From positions 1 through 19,680 of the forward strand of contig QHRC01000015.1 in assembly GCA_003219995.1 (NCBI GenBank): DNA of 19,680 nt, given 5' to 3'. Positions 12,960-19,629 of this stretch are shown here, one piece after another. Source of the stretch: Verrucomicrobiota bacterium. Lineage in GTDB: Bacteria; Verrucomicrobiota; Verrucomicrobiia; Chthoniobacterales; UBA10450. The first letter of the stretch is position 1, and each line of letters starts with the position of its first letter. The notes beneath the pieces were generated by a model that was not told the origin of the DNA, did not search any database, and saw only the letters and a list, made by a program, of their open reading frames with translations. The position numbers were made by a program, and so were the translations under genes.

Positions 12960-13417
12960 TTACAACAGCGCCCGGACTGCTTTTAGATCGGGATCTTTTT
13001 TCGCGAGCTCGCGGAAGGACGCGTCCATTTTGAAGCTGGTTTGCAAATGCACCTTGGCGGCGTGGACATTGCCGAGGAGCGTGTCGTAGCATCCCATGTT
13101 GTAGTAATAAATAGGCTCCTTTAGCAGCGTGACCGGACCTTTGAGAAGAAGCCGTTTAGCTTCAGCAGTCTTGCCTAGTTCGTGCAGACAAAAACCGGCG
13201 TGCAAAAATCCCGCGCCGCACTCCGGCGCGACACGGCAAAGCTTGCGGCTGACGATCAAGGCGCGCCTCCATTTTTTCTCATGCATCAAATGATGGAGAC
13301 GAGTTCCGGCCGCTCCTGGAAGTTGGTTTCGATAGCGTCCAATTCCGCAACCGATTGACGGGTCATGCCGAGTTCGGCGTAACCGCAAGCGGCCCGCAAT
13401 TGCCATTGAAAGTTCAC
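12960..13417 (-). pseudogene. TPR-repeat protein gene broken by a frameshift
   Basis: Two frames together give one TPR protein. From a GTG at 13417 the first frame encodes MNFQWQLRAACGYAELGMTR and then QSVAELDAIETNFQERPELV before a stop at 13286-13288. The shifted frame continues with HHLMHEKKWRRALIVSRKLC (from 13295), then FLHAGFCLHELGKTAEAKRLL, a TPR-like YYYNMGCYDTLLGNVHAAKVHL, and ends at 12960. In the intact family these follow directly, so one base is lost near 13296-13301. A continuous open frame runs to 13538, but its first ~80 residues are out of frame with the TPR pattern and partly translate the repeat. It is either a recent pseudogene or an assembly error. Role: protein-protein scaffolding, partner unknown. 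Confidence 0.72.
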
Positions 13418-13451
13418 AGTTCATTTGATTAAGCAAAAACCCTGCCGCGCG

Positions 13452-13515
13452 CTGTAGCGGCGCTCTATGAGCGCCGGATACATCGCGGCCCGGCGGTCGC
13501 AGACCGCCGCTACAG
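13452..13515. repeat. Two-hairpin dispersed repeat, copy B (best preserved)
   Basis: Hairpin 1 GGCGCTC-tat-GAGCGCC (13459-13475), hairpin 2 CGGCGGTC-gca-GACCGCCG (13491-13509), and a perfect closing stem CTGTAG (13452-13457) with CTACAG (13510-13515). Hairpin arms are nearly identical to copy A, while the spacer differs. It lies between the TPR gene and pepF, and its CTACAG arm provides the pepF stop codon. Confidence 0.88.
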
Positions 13516-15312
13516 AAGAAGGTCTTCCAATTCGTCAAGACGCTGCTCGAACAACCGGAGCGTGCTTTCGACCGGCGCGGGCTTGGTCATGTCCACCCCT
13601 GCCGCATTCAATGTTTCGAGCGGGAATCTTGAGCCGCCCGAACACAGAAAGTCGAGATAGGCTTCGACACTTCCCGTTTCGCCAGCCAGCACGCGCTCGG
13701 ACAAGGCAACTGCCGCGGAAATTCCAGTGGCATATTTGTAAACGTAAAACGCGCTGTAAAAATGCGGAATGCGCAAGCATTCGAGATCGAGCTGCGGATC
13801 GAAAACGAAATTCTGCGCAAAGTAAGCGGCGAGGATCTCGTGATATTCCGACTTGAAAACGTCGAGCGTAAGCGCGTCGCCCTTTTCCTCGAGTGCGTGA
13901 ATGTTTTTTTCGAACTCGGCGAACATCGTCTGCCGAAAAAGCGTGCCGCGGATGTCGTCGATTTGCCGGTTGATGATGTAAGCGCGCATTTTTGGATCGC
14001 TGGTTTGTTTTAGCAGATGATGCGTCAGCAGTTCCTCGTTGAAGGTCGATGCCACCTCGGCCAGAAAAATCGGATAATCGTAGTCCTGAAAGGGCTGCGA
14101 TTTTTGCGAAAGCCAGCTGTGCATGGAGTGGCCGGCTTCGTGCGCGAGCGTGTAAACATCGGCAAAGACGTCTTCCTTGTAATTCATCAGGATGTAAGGC
14201 GGGGCGCCATAACTCCCGGACGAGAACGCGCCGCTGCGCTTGGACTTGGTTTCGTAACGATCGCACCAGCGCCCGCGCAAACCTTCGGCCAGAAGATCGA
14301 CATATTCTTTTCCGAGCGGCGCGAGCGCAGCGAGAACCGTCTCGACCGCTTCATCAAAACTGATGTGTGTTTCAATTTCCAGAACGAGCGGCACGTAAGT
14401 ATCGTAATGATGAAGCTCATCCAGGCCGAGGACGCGCCGGCGTAATTCGAAGTAGCGGAAGAGTGGATCGAGATGCGACCGAACGGATTTAATAAGATTG
14501 TCGTAAACGGCCACCGGAACATCGTCTGGAAAAAGCGTGGCTTCGAGTGCGGACGAATAGTTGCGCGCGCGCGCACGAAAAACATCCGCTTTCACCGAAT
14601 AGGCGAGGGAGGTGGCGAGCGTGTACTGATGGTCCTGAAATTCGGCGTAGAATTGATGGAAAGCCCGTTTGCGCAGCTCGTCGTCCCGTTTCACGAGAAA
14701 CGAGCCGAACGAACTTTGGGTCAGCGGTTTTTCGCGGCCGGTCGCATCGGTCAATATGCCGAACTTCATGTCCACGTCGGTCAATTGCGAAAAGGTGTCG
14801 TCGTAGCCGTCGAGTGCGGCGCTGCCGAGGGCGAGCAATCGTTCCTCCGGTTCGGAGAGCACATGCGGTTTCATGCGGCGGATCTTATGCAGCTTGACTG
14901 GCCATTCCGCGAGCGCAGGATCGGCCATGAACTCGGCGAACTTTTGGTCATCGATCGCTTGAATCTCAGGAACGATGAACGCGCCCGCCTCGCCGATCCG
15001 TGTCAGTAAATTCTGCACCTGTCCTACGCGTGCCAGATAATCGGGATTCGTGCTGTCTTCGGCCAATTGCAGCGAGGCAAAATGATAAAGGCGCTGGATT
15101 TTCGTCTCGAGCGCCTTCTCAAATTCGAGACAACCGGCCAGGCTGTTCGCCGAATCGCCGACCTTGCCTTTCCACTGCTGGAGCCGCGGATAGGTCTGCT
15201 GCACCCACGCGAAATCTTCCCGCCATTTGCTGACATCGACAAAGAGATGTCGCAAATCCCATTTGTCTCTTTCGGGGATTTCAACACGCGTTGGAATTTT
15301 TTCGGCGCTCAT
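13510..15312 (-). CDS. pepF: Oligoendopeptidase F, M3B zinc metallopeptidase
   Basis: A 600-residue cytoplasmic peptidase of full family length. The zinc motif HEAGH is at 391-395 (in TLAHEAGHSMHSWLS), with the third ligand Glu in FLAEVASTFNE about 25 residues later. The substrate-binding tail contains FYSAFYVYKYATGISAAVAL and the Gly-rich FLCSGGSRFPLETLNAAGVD, both typical of PepF. It cleaves peptides of roughly 7-17 residues during protein turnover. The N terminus MSAEKIPTRVEIPERDKWDL fits the family start at the ATG at 15312. Its last codons GAC CTT CTT CTG TAG end in the repeat arm, so the extreme C terminus (LLL) may differ from relatives. Confidence 0.96.
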   Translation of the reverse strand: MSAEKIPTRVEIPERDKWDLRHLFVDVSKWREDFAWVQQTYPRLQQWKGKVGDSANSLAGCLEFEKALETKIQRLYHFASLQLAEDSTNPDYLARVGQVQNLLTRIGEAGAFIVPEIQAIDDQKFAEFMADPALAEWPVKLHKIRRMKPHVLSEPEERLLALGSAALDGYDDTFSQLTDVDMKFGILTDATGREKPLTQSSFGSFLVKRDDELRKRAFHQFYAEFQDHQYTLATSLAYSVKADVFRARARNYSSALEATLFPDDVPVAVYDNLIKSVRSHLDPLFRYFELRRRVLGLDELHHYDTYVPLVLEIETHISFDEAVETVLAALAPLGKEYVDLLAEGLRGRWCDRYETKSKRSGAFSSGSYGAPPYILMNYKEDVFADVYTLAHEAGHSMHSWLSQKSQPFQDYDYPIFLAEVASTFNEELLTHHLLKQTSDPKMRAYIINRQIDDIRGTLFRQTMFAEFEKNIHALEEKGDALTLDVFKSEYHEILAAYFAQNFVFDPQLDLECLRIPHFYSAFYVYKYATGISAAVALSERVLAGETGSVEAYLDFLCSGGSRFPLETLNAAGVDMTKPAPVESTLRLFEQRLDELEDLLL

Positions 15313-15388
15313 TTTTCAGCCATAAATAAACACAAATTCTACAGTCACGCGTAAACGCATGAGCAACAAATGCCGAATCAAGACCTTT

Positions 15389-15512
15389 GTCATGTCGAGC
15401 GAAAGTCGAGACATCCCGTAATGAAACCTTGAAGGTAGCGCTACTGGATTCTTCGACTACGCTGCGCTTCGCTCGGAATGACATCAAGGTAGCGACAGCG
15501 CGATGGCGCTAC
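15389..15512. repeat. Composite repeat: two opposed GTCAT palindromes plus GTAGCG/CGCTAC hairpins
   Basis: A GTCATGTCGAGCG copy (15389-15415) and an oppositely oriented copy (15446-15483, ending CGCTCGGAATGACA) flank the perfect palindrome GTAGCGCTAC (15435-15444). A second unit follows, GTAGCG (15489-15494) paired with CGCTAC (15507-15512). AAGGTAGCG occurs at 15432 and 15486. The block fills the gap between pepF and the glycosylase gene, whose TAG stop lies in the last CGCTAC. Confidence 0.75.
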
Positions 15513-16132
15513 ATGCGAAGATCGACAATTGCGGGATGGCGCGCGACGAGCTTAAGCGCGCGCGAGAGTAGTTTTTTGCCGGGCAGAACTTTGTGCCAGG
15601 GCGACGCGCCAGAGGGATGTGGCAGCGGAATAAGATCGAAACTGTGTTGCACGCATTGTACTCGAAATTTGCGGCCGATGACTTCTTCTAATTTTGTGCA
15701 ATCGATGAATTGAGCGATGGCCAGTCTGCCCACCGGAATGATGAGCTGAGGCCGCAGGATTTTGATTTCGTTGTTCATCCAGGAAGAACAATTGTGAATT
15801 TCATCCGGCGCTGGAACGCGATCGGTTCCGCCTGCAGATTTCCCTGGGAAACAACGACAAACGGCCGCGAAATAGATTGTCGATCTGACGATTGATTCGC
15901 TCAGCCCGCAGAATTCTTCGAACCATCGGAAGAGTGTTTTGCCGGCGGTGTGTGCGAATGGCCTTTGCAAGACCGGTTCTCGCGGCCCGGGCGCCTGGCC
16001 GATCAGCATCACGTCGCTCACTACCGCGCCGCCTGAGACCGGCATCGATTGCATGCGTGAGCAACGCCGGCATTGGAGAACCTGGGTGACGTGATCGTCG
16101 AGATGAGCTTGAATGCGCGAGCGGGCGATCAT
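15509..16132 (-). CDS. Fe-S uracil-DNA glycosylase family protein (family 4/5-like)
   Basis: A 207-residue protein. Motif A is GQAPGPREPVLQRPFAHTAG (45-64), and motif B PLPHPSGASPW (169-179) has the H-P-S of the catalytic loop. Four cysteines suited to a 4Fe-4S cluster are Cys21 and Cys24 (CRRC), one of Cys92/Cys94 (VCRCFPGK) and Cys115 (IHNC). The segment FPGKSAGGTDRVPAPDEIHN matches the subfamily with an FPGK/GGDRVP insert. It would excise uracil from DNA to begin base-excision repair. The upstream DUF2905 gene is 12 nt away on the same strand. The stop TAG is supplied by the adjoining repeat hairpin. Confidence 0.88.
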   Translation of the reverse strand: MIARSRIQAHLDDHVTQVLQCRRCSRMQSMPVSGGAVVSDVMLIGQAPGPREPVLQRPFAHTAGKTLFRWFEEFCGLSESIVRSTIYFAAVCRCFPGKSAGGTDRVPAPDEIHNCSSWMNNEIKILRPQLIIPVGRLAIAQFIDCTKLEEVIGRKFRVQCVQHSFDLIPLPHPSGASPWHKVLPGKKLLSRALKLVARHPAIVDLRM

Positions 16133-16144
16133 TTCGCAAAATGA

Positions 16145-16337
16145 TCAACGCCGGAAGATCGACAAGAGCAAGCTGAGCAAAATGCTGAGGACGATGCAGG
16201 TGACAATGGGAAAATAAAACGCCGAGTTACCCGGGCAAACGGCCGAGCCATTTCGGACCAAAACCGCTCCACAGGACGATGCCAGCCAGGGCAATGACCG
16301 CGCCGATTATCACCAAAAATTTTCCCACGTCGCGCAT
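16145..16337 (-). pseudogene. DUF2905 small membrane protein gene, frame-disrupted
   Basis: This gene is too short to stand out as a long ORF. From the ATG at 16337 the first frame encodes MRDVGKFLVIIGAVIALAGI and then VLWSGFGPKWLGRLPG before TAA (16227-16229). A second frame, overlapping there, encodes NSAFYFPIVTCIVLSILLSL, then LLSIFRR and TGA (16145-16147). DUF2905 proteins run WLGRLPGDI...GN.FYFPI..C..LS without a break, so about seven codons (the DI..G part) plus a base or two are missing at the junction. Both halves are otherwise well conserved, with two transmembrane helices and a terminal FRR. It precedes the glycosylase gene by 12 nt. Confidence 0.75.
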
Positions 16338-16482
16338 CGCCAAAGTTTCTTCGACAACCCTGTAGAGCGCAACTGGATCAGCGCCTTGTCCGCTCAGGAC
16401 TTCGAAAGTGTTCGCGAGCAGGCAGCGGCCACGGCACGCGCGAGAGTTGCGCTGATCAAGTCATGCGAAGAGATTCGGAGTC
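16338..16482. other. Divergent intergenic region (DUF2905 relic / DnaJ-like gene)
   Basis: 145 bp separate the two starts. On plus, a stop-free frame from about 16338 runs into the DnaJ gene with a protein-like composition (e.g. WISALSAQDFESVREQAAAT); on minus, a frame leading into the DUF2905 ATG is also open for about 45 codons. Neither has a good start codon. I see no convincing promoter elements. Confidence 0.3.
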
Positions 16483-17433
16483 ATGGCGGTGCAGTTCAGA
16501 GATTACTACGAAACGCTCGGCGTATCGAAAACGGCGACGGACGATGAGATTCGCAGCGCGTTTCGCAAACTGGCGCGCAAACATCATCCCGATGTGGCGA
16601 AAGACAAAAAGACCGCTGAAGAAAAATTCAAGCAGATCAATGAGGCATATGAAGTCCTAAGCGATCCGGTAAAGCGAAAAAAGTACGATCAACTGGGCGC
16701 CGATTGGAACCAGCCGGGGGGATTCCGGCCGCCGCCGCAATGGGGAGGACAACAGCCTGGCGGCGGGTTTTATCGATGGGGCGACAACGACGGGGTGCAA
16801 TTCGAATTCGGTGGAACCGGGTTCAGCGATTTTTTCGAGACATTTTTTGGCGGAGGTCGCGGTCGATCGGCTTTTGGCGGCTTCGGAGGACGTCAAGCGA
16901 CAACGGAACGCGGGAGTGACGTCGAAGCGGACATCATGGTCACACTCGAAGAAGCGTTGCATGGATCGACAAGAACGGTTTCGCTGCGCCGCGCCGGTTC
17001 GAACAAGGTTGAAAATTATCAGGTGAAAATCCCGCGCGGCGTTCATGAGGGCCAGCGCATCCGCCTCGCCGGTCAGGGTGAAGCGGGAGCGCGCGGAGGA
17101 AAAAGTGGCGATCTGTTTTTGCGGGTTCGTTTGGCGCGACATCCCGATTTTTCAGTCGAAGGAAGCGATTTGATTCACGAGGCGAAGATCGCGCCGTGGC
17201 AGGCGGTGCTCGGAACGGAATTAAAGGCGCCCACCCTCGAAGGAAGCGTGCGTCTGAAGATTCCGCCTGGTACTCAAAGCGGTCAGCGTTTTCGGTTGCG
17301 TGAACGAGGTCTGCCCGGGATTTCGGGCAAACGTGGCGACCTCTACATTGTCGTGCAAGTCAGTGTGCCGAAAAAATTAACCGAGAGCGAACGCGAGATC
17401 TGGAGTCAACTTGCAAAGTTGCACGGCGGCTAA
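16483..17433 (+). CDS. DnaJ/CbpA-type Hsp40 co-chaperone without zinc finger
   Basis: A 316-residue J-protein. The N-terminal J domain (about 1-70) has the HPD tripeptide at 35-37 in LARKHHPDVAK and the KFKQINEAYEVLSD helix. A Gly/Phe-rich linker spans about 78-145 (GGFRPPPQWGGQQPGGGFYR; FGGFGGRQ). The C-terminal substrate-binding domains follow, with VTLEEALHGSTRTVSL, IPRGVHEGQRIRLAGQGE and IPPGTQSGQRFRLRERGLPG. CXXCXGXG zinc repeats are absent, so it is CbpA-like rather than canonical DnaJ. It would stimulate the ATPase of DnaK and deliver unfolded clients. A GGAG lies only 2 nt before the ATG, too close to be an ideal ribosome site; a GAAGAG about 14 nt upstream is weak. Confidence 0.95.
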   Translation: MAVQFRDYYETLGVSKTATDDEIRSAFRKLARKHHPDVAKDKKTAEEKFKQINEAYEVLSDPVKRKKYDQLGADWNQPGGFRPPPQWGGQQPGGGFYRWGDNDGVQFEFGGTGFSDFFETFFGGGRGRSAFGGFGGRQATTERGSDVEADIMVTLEEALHGSTRTVSLRRAGSNKVENYQVKIPRGVHEGQRIRLAGQGEAGARGGKSGDLFLRVRLARHPDFSVEGSDLIHEAKIAPWQAVLGTELKAPTLEGSVRLKIPPGTQSGQRFRLRERGLPGISGKRGDLYIVVQVSVPKKLTESEREIWSQLAKLHGG

Positions 17434-17463
17434 GATCGACCCCTTCTCGCCAAAAAGGCAGCC

Positions 17464-17493
17464 GATTGAAGCAATCAGCTGGGTCGCCCAGCT
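17464..17493 (+). terminator. Tandem hairpins after the DnaJ-like gene
   Basis: GATTG-aag-CAATC (17464-17476) is followed directly by AGCTGGG-tcg-CCCAGCT (17477-17493). Both are perfect with 3-nt loops and lie 30 nt after the stop. No U-run follows, so it may be an RNA-stabilising or termination element, or another small member of the two-hairpin repeat class. Confidence 0.5.
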
Positions 17494-17509
17494 CCTTCTG
17501 TCGGTAATC

Positions 17510-17608
17510 TTACGTCGATTGCTCCGTTTCTGCTGAAGGAGCTGCCGGCTTCGTCGGGTTCGGCGGCATCATCTTCTCGTTCGGATCGCGAAGAACTGTC
17601 TCTGTCAT
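17510..17608 (-). CDS. Possible 32-residue Pro-rich ORF or gene remnant
   Basis: From an ATG inside the palindromic repeat (17606-17608), a short frame reads MTETVLRDPNEKMMPPNPTK and then PAAPSAETEQST to TAA at 17510. The composition resembles the tail of a secreted or lipoprotein chain rather than random antisense. The repeat supplies its first codons, so it may be the 3' remnant of a gene cut by that repeat. No ribosome site is seen. Confidence 0.25.
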   Translation of the reverse strand: MTETVLRDPNEKMMPPNPTKPAAPSAETEQST

Positions 17609-17631
17609 TCCGAGCGGCGTCGAGGAATGAC
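17604..17631. repeat. GTCATTCCGAGCG palindromic repeat, copy with perfect arms
   Basis: GTCATTCC (17604-17611) and GGAATGAC (17624-17631) are exact reverse complements around GAGCGGCGTCGA. It is the cleanest copy of the family and lies in the gap upstream of rpiB. Confidence 0.8.
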
Positions 17632-17685
17632 AAAAGGTAGTTCTCCTCGACAACGTGGGCTTATCTTGGTTAACAAGGTCGCAGG

Positions 17686-18117
17686 ATGAAAATTTCGCTC
17701 GGCACGGATCACGCCGGTTTTCGCTACAAAGAGAAGGTGAAAGGATTGCTTGGTTCACTTGGACACGAAGTGAAGGATTTCGGCACGTTTAATGAGGAGC
17801 CGGTCGATTATCCGCTTTTTATTCGACCGGCGGCGGAAGCGGTTGCGGACGGTGAATGCGAGCGCGGCGTCGTCTTCGGCGGCTCGGGCAATGGCGAAGC
17901 GATGGCGGCAAACAAAGTGCACGGCGTGCGCTGTGCGCTTTGCTGGAACGAAGAAACGGCGCGCCTTTCCCGACAGCATAACGACGCCAATGTACTTTCG
18001 ATAGGGCAACGCATGATTGCCGAAGAGCTTGCTCTCAAAATCGTGCGGGTGTGGCTGGAAACGCCTTTTGAAGGCGGGCGACATGCCCGACGGGTCGCGC
18101 AATTGAACGCGATGTGA
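17686..18117 (+). CDS. rpiB: Ribose-5-phosphate isomerase B, actinobacterial (Glu-type) active site
   Basis: A 143-residue enzyme interconverting ribose-5-phosphate and ribulose-5-phosphate in the non-oxidative pentose phosphate pathway. The N terminus MKISLGTDHAGFRYKEKVKG has the D8-H9 phosphate-site pair. The active-site loop is VVFGGSGNGEAMAANK (62-77). E. coli RpiB has a catalytic Cys here (ICGTGIGMS); this protein has Gly at that place and Glu71 in the GGSGNGE motif, as in Mycobacterium tuberculosis RpiB where that Glu is the base. His98 (RQHND) is also conserved. The start is the ATG at 17686. Its stop is 4 nt from the convergent UbiA-type gene's stop, leaving no room for a terminator. 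Confidence 0.95.
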   Translation: MKISLGTDHAGFRYKEKVKGLLGSLGHEVKDFGTFNEEPVDYPLFIRPAAEAVADGECERGVVFGGSGNGEAMAANKVHGVRCALCWNEETARLSRQHNDANVLSIGQRMIAEELALKIVRVWLETPFEGGRHARRVAQLNAM

Positions 18118-18121
18118 TTTG

Positions 18122-19003
18122 TTAGGCTAATTGATCCGCGCAGACAGCGATCAGAAAAACTGCGCTGACAAACGCGTTGCTCTGAAAAAAAGCGCGATTG
18201 ATCCCGGCGACATCGAGATGACGCGCACTCCGATGTTCGTAAATGAGGGCCATGGCTACAAGCGGCATCGCCCCGTAATAAATCGGGCCGAGCCTGGCGG
18301 CAAAACCGAACCCGATCAGCGCGGCAAGGACGATCGTGTGCAACAACTGGGCGAGGCGGAGCCCACGCGCGACCCCGAGCTTAACAACGAGCGAACGAAT
18401 TCCTTCCCTCCGGTCAAAATCGTAATCCTGCGTCGCGTAAATCAAATCGAACCCCGCCACCCAGCAAACAACTCCAGCGCCGAGAACAAGCGGGGCAAGG
18501 TCGACGTGTCCGGTTTGCGCGATCCACGCGCCGACCGGCGCAATGGCGAGGGCGAGCCCGAGAAAAAAATGTGTCGCGGCAGTAAAGCGCTTGGTGAGCG
18601 AATAGAAAAACACGATGGCGAGGGCAAGCGGCGAGAGTAAAAACGTGAGCGGATTGATGGCCGCGGCCGCGGTCACAAAACCAGCCGAACTAAAGACGAG
18701 CAAAAGTAAAATACCCGCTTTGGGGACAAGCAAGTGACGCGAAGCGGTTCGTGGATTGCGTTGATCCAGCGACCAATCGATCAACCGGTTGAATAGCATG
18801 GCGGCGGTGCGCGCGCAGACCATGCAGGCGAGGACGAGCACGCATACTCGCAGCGACAATCGCCCATTGGCCGCGACAACCAGAGCGCCGAGCGCGAAAG
18901 GCAGCGCAAAAACCGTATGCGAAAATCGAATCAGTCGGAAAAAACGAGACAGTGAATTGCCGAAAGCAATCTCAGTCTCAACTTGTCGATCTTGCGAACT
19001 CAT
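18122..19003 (-). CDS. ubiA: UbiA-family prenyltransferase (4-hydroxybenzoate/menaquinone type)
   Basis: A 293-residue integral membrane protein with about eight to nine helices. The first Asp-rich motif is NRLIDWSLDQRNPRTASR (72-89, NxxxDxxxD), and the second is DLIYATQDYDFDRREG (186-201). These bind the Mg-diphosphate of the prenyl donor. The family attaches polyprenyl chains to aromatic acids for quinone synthesis; verrucomicrobia generally use menaquinone, where a UbiA homologue (MqnP) serves the futalosine route, so that role is plausible but not proven here. Start: ATG at 19003. A TTG at 19015 would overlap the upstream stop as TTGA and is an alternative. It follows the MBL-fold gene in the same transcript. 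Confidence 0.9.
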   Translation of the reverse strand: MSSQDRQVETEIAFGNSLSRFFRLIRFSHTVFALPFALGALVVAANGRLSLRVCVLVLACMVCARTAAMLFNRLIDWSLDQRNPRTASRHLLVPKAGILLLLVFSSAGFVTAAAAINPLTFLLSPLALAIVFFYSLTKRFTAATHFFLGLALAIAPVGAWIAQTGHVDLAPLVLGAGVVCWVAGFDLIYATQDYDFDRREGIRSLVVKLGVARGLRLAQLLHTIVLAALIGFGFAARLGPIYYGAMPLVAMALIYEHRSARHLDVAGINRAFFQSNAFVSAVFLIAVCADQLA

Positions 19004-19011
19004 GCGGCGAT

Positions 19012-19629
19012 TCAAGGATCGGCGTCCAACAATTGTTGCAAACGGGCGCTCGCGCCGGAGAGAATCGGCGTGCCGTGGGCGAAGAGAATCCGCTCCGCCT
19101 GATATAATAAGAGTTTTCGCAGCGATTGCCGCATCTCCTTTTCATTCGCGCAATATTTGCGGGGAAGAAGAGCGAAACCGTACGGCTCAAAGTTGATCAG
19201 CGCATCCCCCGTGATCAGCGTGCCGCCATCTGCTGACTGATAAAGCACGATTTCGCCCGCCACCGAGCCATTAATGGCGATCACCTCCAGTTCGTCGCAT
19301 ATTTTCGTACCGCTTGCGATCTCGACGAATCGCGATGGTTTTTTGTCTGGAAAGACGTCGCGCTGTGCGAAGATCGGCGCCGAAAATCGGTCGGAATAGG
19401 AGGTTGCGGCGCGTTGATGGTTGGCATTTGTAACGACGATACCGGCGATAGAGCAGTGGAGAGAGAGCAGACGGAGTTGAGAGTCATGCAACGGAATTGG
19501 ATCGACAAGGAGATTTCCGTTGGGTGTGGCGAGGGCGGTTGAAAAAAGATCGGCCTTAACTGCCGGGTCGTAATTTTGCCAAAAAAAGAGGCTTGGGGCG
19601 ACTCGCACGAGCTCGGGGACAATTGCCAT
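19012..19629 (-). CDS. Metallo-beta-lactamase-fold protein with degenerate metal motif
   Basis: A 205-residue protein from the ATG at 19629; a GTG at 19665 would add 12 residues and is less likely. The fold shows in NGNLLVDPIPL (38-48), IAGIVVTNANHQRAA (61-75), GGTLITGDALINF (135-147) and ERILFAHGTPILSG (179-192). In active MBL enzymes the T-H-x-H-x-D-H motif would lie at TNANHQ; here only His71 remains. Asp142 (GDAL) and His185 are kept. It may bind one metal, or none, and act as a hydrolase with altered chemistry. It overlaps or abuts the UbiA gene. It is the last gene before the window edge; nothing is recognised in 19630-19680. Confidence 0.82.
   Translation of the reverse strand: MAIVPELVRVAPSLFFWQNYDPAVKADLFSTALATPNGNLLVDPIPLHDSQLRLLSLHCSIAGIVVTNANHQRAATSYSDRFSAPIFAQRDVFPDKKPSRFVEIASGTKICDELEVIAINGSVAGEIVLYQSADGGTLITGDALINFEPYGFALLPRKYCANEKEMRQSLRKLLLYQAERILFAHGTPILSGASARLQQLLDADP

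Noticed and set aside
13418..13538. N-terminal extension of the TPR gene through repeat copy B
   Set aside because: The extension (containing RPPGRDVSGAHRAPLQ) is translated repeat DNA and is out of frame with the conserved TPR start at 13417.
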